Source: Thermoplasmatota archaeon
Lineage (GTDB): Archaea; Thermoplasmatota; Thermoplasmata; UBA10834
Assembly: GCA_018818785.1 (NCBI GenBank)
Contig: JAHIRF010000012.1
Coordinates: 38,259 to 102,258, forward strand
Length of the DNA: 64,000 nt
Direction of reading: 5' to 3'
The position numbers and the translations under genes were made by a program. A model generated the notes under the pieces. It made no database searches, was not told where the DNA came from, and saw nothing but the letters and a program-made list of their open reading frames with translations. How positions within the stretch are numbered: the first letter of the stretch is position 1; the number at the start of each line of letters is the position of its first letter. Below, piece after piece: positions 48,130-56,885 of the stretch.

Positions 48130-50055
48130 CTAAATCACTAGCTGATATCCAAGAGTCTTTGTTTTGATTTTGCATATCACAGATTCACAGAAGCTGTCTG
48201 TCGATAACTGATTATATGTCTCATTGTCTAGGGTCCGGACAGAGATACAGGATTCATTCTCCTCTTGGGATCCAATGATTACCATGTACGGGATTCTTTC
48301 TTTGTGGGCCATTCTTATCTTCTTTGAGATGCTGTTCTGCGAATCATCAATCTCGGTGACGAGGCCGAGATTCCTCAGTTTGTCTGCAACCGTCCGAGCA
48401 TATCCAAGTTGTGAATCCGTCACTGGAAGGACTCTGATCTGAATAGGGCAGAGCCAGAGTGGGAATTTTCCACCATAGTGCTCTATGAGAATTCCAAGAA
48501 ATCGCTCGATGCTTCCGAAAACGACTCTATGTATCATGACCGGTCTTCGACTTCCACCATCACTGCTCAGGTACTCGAGATTGAATCTCTCGGGCATTGA
48601 GAAATCCAATTGGATTGTACCGCACTGCCAGTATCTACCGAGACAATCTCTTATATGGAAATCGATTTTCGGGCCATAGAATGCGCCTTCCTTCTCTTTA
48701 ATCCTGAATGCCATATTCCGTTTCCGGAGGACCTCCATGAGAATAGATGTGGACCTCTCCCATGTCTCTACATTGCCAATGAATTGCTCAGGTCTCGTAC
48801 TCACATCCACAACATATGAGAAGCCAAACACTCTATACGTGTTGTCAATCAATCGAATAACCTTGTCCAGTTCATCTGCAATCTGAGATTCCATTAGAAA
48901 TATGTGTGCATCATCCTGTCTGAATGCTCTTACTCTGAACAGGCCTGATATGACTCCTGATAATTCATGTCTATGGACCAGTCCAATCTCCGAATAACGT
49001 AATGGCAGATCCCTGTATGAGTGAATGATATTCTGATAGACAAGAATGGCTCCAGGACAGTTCATTGGTTTAATGGCATATTCCCGTTCATCCAGGGCAG
49101 TTATCAACATATTTTCAGCATATTTGTGCCAGTGACCTGATTGAAGCCAGAGATCCTTGGTCAGCAGTATCGGCGTGCTAATCTCCTGATATCCTTCATT
49201 TCTATGCGTATCTCGCCAGAATTCCACGAGTCGATTGACTATTGTCATGCCATTAGGTAACAAGAACGGCATACCTGGATTATCTTCTTCGAGCATGAAT
49301 AAGCGAAGGTCCTTGCCAATTCTCCTGTGGTCTCTCTTCTCCAATTCCTTGCATTCCTTCTGATGGAGCACGAGGTCTTTCCTTGAAGGAAAAGCTACTC
49401 CAGATATTCTCTGCAACTGGACATTTCTGCGGTCTCCTCTCCAATGGACTGCCGATACGCTCTTAAGTTCGAAGGCATCACTATCGATTTCTCGGAGGTT
49501 CAACAGATGAGGGCCATGGCAGAGGTCTGCGAAATCGCCAAGGTGCCACACGACATGATCCTCAGAATTCTCATCCAATCCTTCTATTATGGTCTTCTTG
49601 AATGCGTTTTCTCGAAACATGTAGAGGAGGTCAGTCTTGGATAGTCTTTCAATCTGAGGGGTTTGTGCGTCTTTGAGGATTTCAATCATGATCTTCTGCA
49701 GTTGTGACATTGTCTCTTCAGTTATCGGATTCGTTTTGAAGTCATAACTGAATTCGTTCTGACCAGAGGAGAGCGATGCCATTGTCGCATCGGGAATGAT
49801 TCTAGACACTGCTCTTGCCAGAACATGAGCGAGCGAATCACATACCAGGGTCATCCCTTCTGGGTCTGTGATTTTCAAGGTGGTAATCTCAGAAGAATCG
49901 GTTATCTCGTCCCTCAACGAGAGCACTCGGGAAGAAATCTTAACTCCCAAGATTCCTTTAAGGTCCCCACCATATCGCTTCCTGAGAATCTCAAGAATGG
50001 TCATTCCCGGCTTGCAGTCTCCTAAATCCTCTTCATCGACTGAAATCCTCACCAT
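48130..50055 (-). CDS. thrS: Threonyl-tRNA synthetase, bacterial type, on mobile element
   Basis: 641 aa with TGS, editing, catalytic and anticodon domains. Zinc ligands in KPMNCPGAI, QDDAHIF and IHRVVFGSIERF and motif 2 HRHELSGVISGLFRVRAFRQDD are intact, so aminoacylation is expected. In the editing domain the HSxAH motif reads DSLAH (first His to Asp) while LCHGPH is kept, so Ser-tRNA clearance may be impaired. It heads the leftward operon. Together with a nearby exporter, an extra ThrRS in a biosynthetic island fits self-resistance, as known for borrelidin and obafluorin producers. Confidence 0.95.
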   Translation of the reverse strand: MVRISVDEEDLGDCKPGMTILEILRKRYGGDLKGILGVKISSRVLSLRDEITDSSEITTLKITDPEGMTLVCDSLAHVLARAVSRIIPDATMASLSSGQNEFSYDFKTNPITEETMSQLQKIMIEILKDAQTPQIERLSKTDLLYMFRENAFKKTIIEGLDENSEDHVVWHLGDFADLCHGPHLLNLREIDSDAFELKSVSAVHWRGDRRNVQLQRISGVAFPSRKDLVLHQKECKELEKRDHRRIGKDLRLFMLEEDNPGMPFLLPNGMTIVNRLVEFWRDTHRNEGYQEISTPILLTKDLWLQSGHWHKYAENMLITALDEREYAIKPMNCPGAILVYQNIIHSYRDLPLRYSEIGLVHRHELSGVISGLFRVRAFRQDDAHIFLMESQIADELDKVIRLIDNTYRVFGFSYVVDVSTRPEQFIGNVETWERSTSILMEVLRKRNMAFRIKEKEGAFYGPKIDFHIRDCLGRYWQCGTIQLDFSMPERFNLEYLSSDGGSRRPVMIHRVVFGSIERFLGILIEHYGGKFPLWLCPIQIRVLPVTDSQLGYARTVADKLRNLGLVTEIDDSQNSISKKIRMAHKERIPYMVIIGSQEENESCISVRTLDNETYNQLSTDSFCESVICKIKTKTLGYQLVI

Positions 50056-50173
50056 TATTCACCCTTTCGTTACCTCTAGTATTAAGTCACCCACGACTTT
50101 GGAATCGCATGATCTAGATAGGACGACGTATTACTAGTGTCGTCCCCTTCCCAAAATCCTTAACAAGTATATC

Positions 50174-50443
50174 TCACTTCTTATGGAGGATTCTGACCTG
50201 ATGATTACTCTCATCCCATATCTCTGTTGATATCTTATGATGACAGAATCCTATTGACCCTACCTCTTCAAATCGAGGACTAGGATCTTGAGATGTAGAT
50301 AGCATAGGCGTTCGCCAGCAGACGATATGATCAACATCGATGATTGAGATGGATTTAGTGACATTTTTCCAAACCGTGCAAATCCGAGCCATATCATGTA
50401 TCCATCCGAGATTATATAATGTGCATGAGAACTGAACCTCCAT
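50174..50443 (-). CDS. Doubtful small protein (89 aa)
   Basis: ATG frame of 89 codons between thrS and its upstream neighbour, same strand as both. It has a plausible mix of residues (SIIDVDHIVCWRTPML; IGFCHHKISTEIW) but no Shine-Dalgarno and no recognised family. Could be a remnant of a cluster gene. Confidence 0.3.
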   Translation of the reverse strand: MEVQFSCTLYNLGWIHDMARICTVWKNVTKSISIIDVDHIVCWRTPMLSTSQDPSPRFEEVGSIGFCHHKISTEIWDESNHQVRILHKK

Positions 50444-50536
50444 TCGGTTGATTGTGTGGTCCTTATTGTCAAATGCAGTATCTGTCAGCTTGCGCTATCA
50501 TATGAATCAAGACGACACAGATATCTATCATTGCCG

Positions 50537-50559
50537 TTGCAGCCATTAGGGGCTGCAGA
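50537..50559 (-). terminator. Hairpin downstream of the MFS gene
   Basis: Inverted repeat GCAGCC/GGCTGC with a short loop, 50-75 bases past the MFS stop codon. There is no clear T-tract on the minus strand, so the terminator role is only a suggestion. Confidence 0.3.
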
Positions 50560-50610
50560 ACCCTTATATGATGCACAGTAATGATTGCCAACTATGAGTC
50601 CTCTAAGGTC

Positions 50611-51885
50611 TCAAAGAGTGCGTTCGGGAGAGATACTGCGAGTGTGCGTCTCTGGAACAAAGAGGAAGACTATTAGCGTTGCAGCTGCAATGGCGATGCA
50701 ACATGTCAAGAGAGGAATTTCTGGTCCCACTCCAACGAATAGCAATCCCAGAGCAGAGAATCCAAAGACTGTTCCGATACCTTTGACCATGAGATAAGTG
50801 CCCATCATACTCCCCATCTTTCCATTCTCGATGAGGTCAGCAAAGGTCGCCCCTATCGATGGATTCGACATGGCCGTCCCCAATTCCGCAATGATGACGA
50901 AGATGCACACAGACCAGAAATCAAATGCAATTATGTTGAGACCAACTCCGACAGACATAGCTAACCCTCCTGCCAGAATAAGCCCTCTTCTGCCATACCG
51001 ATCCGAACATGTCCCGAATGGAATTATGGCAATAGCACTCACTATAGCACCAATAGTCAGTAGCACTCCAACCTCGGTTTCATTCATATGAATCCTTGAG
51101 TACCAGAACAATATCAGCCCAAGATCCCAAAGTGCGGTGACGATTCCCATTATGAATCCTCTGAAAGTCAATGCTACTACAATTCGATTACACCTGATTC
51201 CTTCCCTCCATTTCTTCATGGAAAATCTTGCTGGCTTACTTCTTGCTACATGTTCAGCATGTGAATCATCAATTGTCAATACTAGTACTGCACAACATAC
51301 TGAGATTGCGGCAGTGACATAGAATGGTGAGTAGATGCCTAGATTCGCTGCTAGGAGTCCACCAATCCCAGGTCCTCCAAGGGCGCCGATAGACTCAGCG
51401 GTCCCGAGAGCTCCGAGCACAACGGCCTTATTCTCCTTTGGCGCAAGATTCACTGTGAGGGCAAAAACGGTTGGGCTCACCAGGCTGGCGCCAAATCCCT
51501 CAAGGGTTCTCAGAATTCCGAATTCTAGGGAATTCTGGGCATGTATCATCAAATAGGTTGTAACTCCAAATATCAGTACTCCTGAAGATATGCAGAACTT
51601 GCATCCAATCCTGTCAGATACGAGCCCCGCAGGCAATAATCCAATGATATAGGCCAGTGAATATAATGAATACGCAAATCCAAGGGTCGCCTCATCCATG
51701 TTGAGATTGTTCGTGGCAAACTTCGGCATTATCGGGGCAAGAATACCAAAACCAAGATTCACCACGATAATTGAAGCGAGCAGAATATTCAGATTCCTTG
51801 ACTTCCTGAATGTTCTCTTGAGCTCATTGAGTGTCGTCAGCAGTTTCTGAGCCTTCACAGGATGGATTCCCCTCGGCCATTTCAC
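50611..51885 (-). CDS. Major facilitator superfamily exporter
   Basis: 424 aa with 12 predicted transmembrane helices. The MFS motif A sits in LLPAGLVSDRIGCKFCISSG and a second copy in IPFGTCSDRYGRRGLILAG; TLEGFGASLVSPTVFAL resembles drug:H+ antiporter motif C region. Relatives export drugs or metabolites through the cytoplasmic membrane. Sits between thrS and the PqqD-like gene; the likely exporter of the cluster's product. Confidence 0.88.
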   Translation of the reverse strand: MKWPRGIHPVKAQKLLTTLNELKRTFRKSRNLNILLASIIVVNLGFGILAPIMPKFATNNLNMDEATLGFAYSLYSLAYIIGLLPAGLVSDRIGCKFCISSGVLIFGVTTYLMIHAQNSLEFGILRTLEGFGASLVSPTVFALTVNLAPKENKAVVLGALGTAESIGALGGPGIGGLLAANLGIYSPFYVTAAISVCCAVLVLTIDDSHAEHVARSKPARFSMKKWREGIRCNRIVVALTFRGFIMGIVTALWDLGLILFWYSRIHMNETEVGVLLTIGAIVSAIAIIPFGTCSDRYGRRGLILAGGLAMSVGVGLNIIAFDFWSVCIFVIIAELGTAMSNPSIGATFADLIENGKMGSMMGTYLMVKGIGTVFGFSALGLLFVGVGPEIPLLTCCIAIAAATLIVFLFVPETHTRSISPERTL

Positions 51886-52081
51886 CAGTGACTCAGCGCG
51901 TATTCATTGTGATGATATTAAATACTTCTTGAGCTAGGTGTTTGGGTTAGATTACTACAATCCCTCCAATTACCATGGTAAGAGATAACGGGATCATGAT
52001 GTCTGTTCGATGTGGGATCTGTAATATTCCCATGAGGTCTGAATCGAAAGAATGATGATGCTATGTACATTTATGCATAAC
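51886..52081. promoter_or_regulatory. Divergent promoter region of MFS and PqqD-like genes
   Basis: 196 bases separate the two divergent starts. It holds AT-rich TATA-like elements for each direction (ATATTAAATAC near 51917; GTAATATTCC near 52021) and a perfect palindrome TACCATGGTA at 51971-51980 that could be an operator. No regulator gene is evident in the cluster. Confidence 0.35.
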
Positions 52082-52375
52082 ATGACAGTAATGAGAGAAT
52101 GTCAATTGGAGACATGTTGGAGGATAAGGGATGGTCTCGAACTTCGAGAATCCCCCTCGGGGGGAATTTTGTATGATTGTGAATCAAGAACATTGATGTG
52201 CCTGAATGAGACTGCTTTGAGAATCCTCAGCTTGTTCGATGGAAGGCGTACGATTGAAGAGATTATCGTAGTCATCACGGCAGAATATCCACAAGAGTCT
52301 GAAGAACTGCTCAGGGAATCTATACTTGAATTCATCCAAGAATCAATAGGTACCAATATCATTGTATGTGACTGA
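52082..52375 (+). CDS. PqqD-like RiPP recognition element protein
   Basis: 97 aa from ATG 52082; further in-frame ATGs upstream (52052-52058) and at 52091 leave the start uncertain. The PqqD fold pattern is clear: LRESPSGGILYDCESRTLMCLNETALRILSLFDGRRTIEEII, then a C-terminal helix EELLRESILEFIQE. Stand-alone PqqD proteins present leader peptides to radical SAM/SPASM enzymes. Its presence with such an enzyme at 58791 is the strongest hint that part of the cluster acts on a peptide. Confidence 0.75.
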   Translation: MTVMRECQLETCWRIRDGLELRESPSGGILYDCESRTLMCLNETALRILSLFDGRRTIEEIIVVITAEYPQESEELLRESILEFIQESIGTNIIVCD

Positions 52376-52496
52376 ATGTTGTGATCAGACTATTAGTTCG
52401 ACAAGATAGGACCATCCGACAAGTATTTCTTGCTAGAGGGTATCGTCTTTCTCAATCACCTCTCGGGTAGGAGATGATTCAGAGTGTGGTGCGCCT

Positions 52497-53225
52497 ATGA
52501 TTGAGAATCCTTCTGAGTCGGATTCGCGTTCCCTGATTGAAGATGCTCGCCGTGTATCGAGACGTTATGCAGAGAAACTCGTCCAGGATCCTGATGCTAA
52601 ATGCGTTCTATTGAGGGGTGGGCTGGTAAGAAATGAATTTCTGAAGGGGTCTGATATTGACATTGTAGTACTCACCGAAAGAGAAGATCCTAAGCAGCCG
52701 GGAGTTATAGTAGAGGAAAGTTTCGAAATTGATTGCAGATTCTATGCGATATCAAGGGTTCGGAAACTGATTGGGAATCAAGACTTGCTCATGTTGGAAC
52801 ACATAGGCAATTCAGAATTCCTAGCTGGAGATATGAGCGTCTATGACAATCTCAAGAGGATGATTCAAACCATGTCATTTGAGAAACTGGCATATACATG
52901 GTTTCACGAAGGAATGCATGCATTGAATGAGGCGATTGACCAATGTGATATTGGAGACTTCCAAGCATCCCTTCTGCATCTTCGTGAAGCGATTAGGGAT
53001 TATGCGATTTGCATCTTGGCGAGAAATCGGACGGTTTGCATCAAGGATAAATATCTTGTCAAGAAGATGCGACAAGTTGAACCTCAATACCATGACTTAG
53101 CTAGATGTTATAGTGACATTCAGAGGCTTGCTATAGATGGGGAGGAAATGTCAAAGATGATATCTGATGTCCTTTCGATTACTGGCTCACTACGAATGTC
53201 CTTCGTTGACGACCAGGAGGGGTGA
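52497..53225 (+). CDS. Nucleotidyltransferase with helical C-terminal domain
   Basis: 242 aa. The NTase motif LLRGGLVRNEFLKGSDIDIVVLTE (G-G/S-x-D-x-D) is near residue 40, third acidic residue in FEIDCRFYAIS. The C-terminal half (FHEGMHALNEAIDQCDIGDFQASLLHLREAIRDYAICILARNR) is a four-helix HEPN/KNTase-C-like bundle. Kanamycin-nucleotidyltransferase-like architecture; substrate unknown. It may adenylylate a cluster intermediate. A toxin-antitoxin role is less likely as no partner is present. Confidence 0.75.
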   Translation: MIENPSESDSRSLIEDARRVSRRYAEKLVQDPDAKCVLLRGGLVRNEFLKGSDIDIVVLTEREDPKQPGVIVEESFEIDCRFYAISRVRKLIGNQDLLMLEHIGNSEFLAGDMSVYDNLKRMIQTMSFEKLAYTWFHEGMHALNEAIDQCDIGDFQASLLHLREAIRDYAICILARNRTVCIKDKYLVKKMRQVEPQYHDLARCYSDIQRLAIDGEEMSKMISDVLSITGSLRMSFVDDQEG

Positions 53226-53459
53226 CCAGCGGATGCTAATGGCTTGGTGAGTACGATGGAGCCTGAATCCCCACATTGTTGGAAGACATCTGGTCATCAG
53301 AGATATATTCATCTTAGATGTAATCGGATTACACTCAGTCATTGAATGAGAGTGTTGATACTGATTATTGGTGGAATATGGTGTGATTTGCTGAGGATTT
53401 GGGCAATACGTGATGCGGACAATGTGTGCAATATCTGAAACATCGGAGGTGATTCAGAG

Positions 53460-54563
53460 ATGAAACTATTCGAATGGGAGGCTAAGAATCTCCTCAGTCG
53501 CTATGGGATCTTGGTTCCAGAAGGTTATGTGGTGCAATCACCCGCTGATATTCATGCGATGCCGTGGCCTGTCGTGATCAAAGCACAGATACTCTCTGGC
53601 AGTAGGGGTGTAGCTGGGGGGATCATGATTGCAGATACGATTGATGAGGCCAGACACGCTGCATCGAATATCATAGGTATGAATCTGAATGGCTTGAGGG
53701 TTCGACGAGTCCTGGTGGAGCGAAAGCTTGATACGAATAGAAATCTCTTCTTAGCTGCTATTGCTGACAATTATACTAAGAAGGTCATTTTTCTCGCTTC
53801 TCCGAATGGTGGATCAAGAGTAGAGACGGATTCAATCGGAGAACTGGTTGCAGTTCCAATAGCCCCTTCTGTTGGATATGAGTCGGAGGTAGCTACTCAG
53901 ATCTCCAGCCATCTTGGTGTGTCTGGCTATGATTCAGCGAGTATTGCTGAGGTGTGCCAGGCCATGTATGCAATGATAGAGAATGAGAAATGCATTCTCA
54001 TTGAATTCAATCCTCTTTCCATTCTCTCAGATAATCGTCTTGCAGCAATAGACGCCAAGGTTGCCATTGATAACACATGTCTTCCATCTGATGTTATTGA
54101 TCACTGCGGTTCGGTCTATTTGGGTGGCATAGAGGCAACGACTAGAAGATTGGGAATAGAGTACATAGACTATTGTGGAGAGATTGGTGTTATCTCGAAT
54201 GGACACGGACTTCTCTCTCTGACTTGTGACATCATCCATGCATTGGGTGGTTCTGTCGGCCCTGTGTTCAACGTTGGAGAGCATTTTTCCGAACGAGTTC
54301 TCCGGGAATCGCTCATTCTCATGAATCGATTACACCCTAGGGTGACATTCCTGAATGTCTTTTCGGGATTCCGTGATTGTGTCGAGATTTCCGAAGATGT
54401 GTATCATGGAATTCTTGAGTTTCATTATGATTTTCCGATTGTCTGCAGAATCAAGGGTCTGAATGAACAGACATCTCACGAGATGTTCGCAGAACGCGGC
54501 ATAGATTCCTCGTTGAATCTGCACGAGGCTGCATCTATGGCGTTCAGGTATTCTAGGGATTGA
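53460..54563 (+). CDS. Divergent SucC-like ATP-grasp subunit
   Basis: 367 aa, exactly the length of the canonical SucC in this window and alignable end to end. The ATP-binding VIKAQILSGSRGVAGGI and metal-site LIEFNPLSIL are kept. The phosphate-binding LGGTDDPEKV becomes VGEHFSERV, and NIFGGITKCD becomes NVFSGFRDCV, so the loops that meet the phosphohistidine are changed. It overlaps the SucD-like gene by 4 nt. Likely an acid-activating ligase of changed specificity. Confidence 0.85.
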   Translation: MKLFEWEAKNLLSRYGILVPEGYVVQSPADIHAMPWPVVIKAQILSGSRGVAGGIMIADTIDEARHAASNIIGMNLNGLRVRRVLVERKLDTNRNLFLAAIADNYTKKVIFLASPNGGSRVETDSIGELVAVPIAPSVGYESEVATQISSHLGVSGYDSASIAEVCQAMYAMIENEKCILIEFNPLSILSDNRLAAIDAKVAIDNTCLPSDVIDHCGSVYLGGIEATTRRLGIEYIDYCGEIGVISNGHGLLSLTCDIIHALGGSVGPVFNVGEHFSERVLRESLILMNRLHPRVTFLNVFSGFRDCVEISEDVYHGILEFHYDFPIVCRIKGLNEQTSHEMFAERGIDSSLNLHEAASMAFRYSRD

Positions 54564-55429
54564 TTCATATGCATTCCGAATCTATCTGGAATAGTAGAGT
54601 GGTGATCATGTGTTCTATGATCGAATCGAATCTACTCATTGTCGATGAGCTAATCGATTTCGGAACGAATGTCATTGCTCTGATTTCTCCGGGGAGTTGT
54701 CAAGAGTGTTATCGAAACGTGCCAGTCCAGAGAACTCTAGCAACATCTCTCAGAAAGAATGACATCGATGTCCTATTGATACTCGATTTCGAGGGGGACA
54801 TTGTCAAGATCTTCCATGATACAGTTGGGTCACAATTGTCGATTGCCATAATTGCATGTCCTGTATCTGCTTTCGAAATGACGCGTATCCTCGATATAAT
54901 TGCAGAGTCGAATCTTGTTGTCCTGGGACCGGAGAGTTGCGGAATTATGGCTCCTTCGCGCTTTATGTTGGGGACTATTCCAGGATTGGCACTTCGTGAC
55001 GGAGAGATTGGTTTGGTATGTACCTCTGGCTCACTAACTTATGAATCGATGGCAACTATGACTGAAGATGGATTGGGGTTATCAATGATCATCTGCGTGG
55101 GGACTGGAGCTATTATCGGAACATCTATCTGCGGTGCTCTGTCGTGTCTTGAAGAGGACGAAGAGACCAAGAAGGTGGTGTTGATTGCTGAATACAATGA
55201 AATTGACACGGAATTCATGGTAGAATTTATTCACAGTCATGTCTCGAAACCTGTTGTGATATGTCGAGTAGGTGGTAGTCTTCCTCCACTGCCTGACAAG
55301 ATGGGCCATTCGTCAGTCATCTTGCGGAAATATCACTCGGCAACTAGGAGTATCATCCGACTTCGTGAGAATTCCTGCATCTCATTCGCCAATTCATTAA
55401 GCGAAATAGCTGTGCTTCTAGGTTCGTGA
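54560..55429 (+). CDS. Divergent SucD-like subunit lacking the CoA-binding motif
   Basis: 289 aa. The phosphohistidine loop is retained (LPDKMGHSSVIL; GH as in MGHAGAI), and GLVCTSGSLTYESMATMTEDGLG matches VGVVSRSGTLTYEIVNAMTEQGIG. But the N-terminal CoA-binding GITGYQGTYH of canonical SucD is replaced by CSMIESNLLI, with no Gly pattern. The acyl-phosphate chemistry may remain while the acceptor is something other than CoA. The real start may be a few codons later (ATG 54569). Confidence 0.83.
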   Translation: MIHMHSESIWNSRVVIMCSMIESNLLIVDELIDFGTNVIALISPGSCQECYRNVPVQRTLATSLRKNDIDVLLILDFEGDIVKIFHDTVGSQLSIAIIACPVSAFEMTRILDIIAESNLVVLGPESCGIMAPSRFMLGTIPGLALRDGEIGLVCTSGSLTYESMATMTEDGLGLSMIICVGTGAIIGTSICGALSCLEEDEETKKVVLIAEYNEIDTEFMVEFIHSHVSKPVVICRVGGSLPPLPDKMGHSSVILRKYHSATRSIIRLRENSCISFANSLSEIAVLLGS

Positions 55430-56072
55430 GGTTATCTCGTGACAAAAGTAGCTCCTTCGTTGGAACATATGCATTTCCTCAACGACAAGGTGTCATGGAA
55501 CGATAGTCGAATCATCAAGATTTCCTGATGGGGAGATGGAAGAAGGGATATCTGACCGCATTTATTCTCCTTCCAATTGGGATATCAGAAGTCAGATGTA
55601 TGTGACGCAGTTCTTATGAACCTCAGACATTGCATTGACAGGAGTGAATCGCTAGAATGCTATTGAACAGAGCATTAGTTGCAGTATCATGATTGGTGGC
55701 ACGAACTGGGATTGGCACATCCTTGAAGAATCTCGGAGAGAAGTCTTTAACGCCCACTCCAGGCCAACCATATTGGATAATACCCAGGGAATTACTCTTG
55801 CAGAGGTCTGATTCCAGATACTTTATATCTATGATTGTATTTCATATCAGACAAAGCTTTGGGTGGTCGAGGGGTTTGATGTCAGGTGATTACTTGATAT
55901 CCTCAGGATTATATTGCCGGTGTCAGATAATATCTATATTGGCATTTCTGAGGGCAATTGCTGAGGGGCCTGTGTGCCAGGTTGTCGAATTGCGTGAACA
56001 TTCTGATTTCAGAGAAGGATTATAACACAATCATTACTACGCTATCAGAACCTGCAGGCGGAGGAGAAGCAT
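55430..56072. other. Gap with several small open frames
   Basis: Between the SucD-like and epimerase genes. Small frames: 55439-55528 (29 aa, GTG start with GAGGT; listed separately), 55528-55605 (25 aa, overlapping its stop), 55689-55811 (40 aa, MIGGTNWDWHILEESRREVF...) without ribosome site. A frame ending at 56025 (DYLISSGLYCRCQIISIL, then AFLRAIAEGPVCQVVELREH) looks protein-like and may be the tail of a decayed gene. A TATA-like CTTTATATC occurs near 55821. Confidence 0.4.
55439..55528 (+). CDS. Candidate 29-aa peptide (possible precursor)
   Basis: GTG start 9 bases after the SucD-like stop with GAGGT six bases upstream; the frame reads MTKVAPSLEHMHFLNDKV and ends SWNDSRIIKIS. Coupled translation with the SucD-like gene is plausible. 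The peptide ends with several possible modification residues (Ser, Trp, Asn, Asp), but no known precursor family matches. May simply be chance. Confidence 0.3.
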   Translation: MTKVAPSLEHMHFLNDKVSWNDSRIIKIS

Positions 56073-56885
56073 ATGAAAATATTGATTACCGGAATATCTG
56101 GGCATCTCGGACGAAATTGCGCAGACCTCTTTGAAGAATCTGGTTATGAGATATCAGGCATCTCCAAAGGAGATCATTCTGACATGAATAACTGCAAGTA
56201 TTCGAAAAGTGTTGATATCTGCGATGTGAGGCAATTGAATGCACTGGTAGAGGAACCTGATGTGGTGCTTCATCTCGCAGGACGCCTGCGTCGGACTGAC
56301 ACTCCATCGGATATCATCTTGTCAAATGTCCTTGGGACGATTAATGTCGCACGAAGATTTCCGAATTCACGTTTGATACATGCTTCGTCGATGTCTGTAT
56401 GTTCTTCAAAGCAGACTGTGTACTCGATATCAAAGCTTCTTTCCGAAAGGGCAATAGAGGTGCTGCATAATGATTATGTCATTCTTCGACCCACCTATCT
56501 CTATGGTCATTACGATTCTAATAGTCGAATCGCGAAGATAATTCAAGACCTTTCGTCCGGGGCAATACCCACAATCGGCAATGGATTCGAATCAAGAGAT
56601 TATTTATTCTGCAGGGATGCCGCTGAAGCCATTCTTGAAATAGTGAAGAATGAGAATATCCATAACTGCACAATTGATTTGGGGACAGGCCTTGCGTATT
56701 CGATGTATGACATATATTCGCGTATAAGATCGATTTGGGGCAGTTGTCCGGACCCAGTTTCTGAAGATGATGAACCATCTACTCCATGGATTACGGATAC
56801 TGCGATGGCGAAGAGACTGTTGCGTTGGCGACCCAAGTATGACATTGACAGAGGAATTAGAGCGATGATTGAGGAGGCGAGATGA
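56073..56885 (+). CDS. NAD-dependent sugar epimerase/dehydratase (extended SDR)
   Basis: 270 aa from ATG with GGAGGAG upstream. Rossmann motif ILITGISGHLGRN (TGxxGxxG), VLHLAGR, catalytic YSISK within SSKQTVYSISKLLSERA, and LRPTYLYGHYD are typical of nucleotide-sugar epimerases and reductases. The C-terminal part (DLGTGLAYSMYDI; RWRPKYDIDRGIRAMI) fits GalE/RfbB-like proteins. It overlaps the next radical SAM gene by 4 nt (ATGA). Confidence 0.88.
   Translation: MKILITGISGHLGRNCADLFEESGYEISGISKGDHSDMNNCKYSKSVDICDVRQLNALVEEPDVVLHLAGRLRRTDTPSDIILSNVLGTINVARRFPNSRLIHASSMSVCSSKQTVYSISKLLSERAIEVLHNDYVILRPTYLYGHYDSNSRIAKIIQDLSSGAIPTIGNGFESRDYLFCRDAAEAILEIVKNENIHNCTIDLGTGLAYSMYDIYSRIRSIWGSCPDPVSEDDEPSTPWITDTAMAKRLLRWRPKYDIDRGIRAMIEEAR

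Larger units (their letters stand above)
50056..50610. other. Intergenic region between thrS and MFS genes
   Basis: Contains the thrS promoter (TTAATAC on the minus strand ~30 nt before its ATG). The doubtful 89-codon frame at 50174-50443 has no ribosome site. A hairpin at 50537-50559, GCAGCC-atta-GGGGCTGC, lies downstream of the MFS stop and could end that transcript. Its right half, AGGGGCTGCAGAACCC, recurs at 38949. Confidence 0.4.

Noticed and set aside
48130..50055. Borrelidin-resistance substitutions in the ThrRS (FSMPERF region)
   Set aside because: The same residues are common in ordinary bacterial ThrRS, so they are not evidence of resistance.
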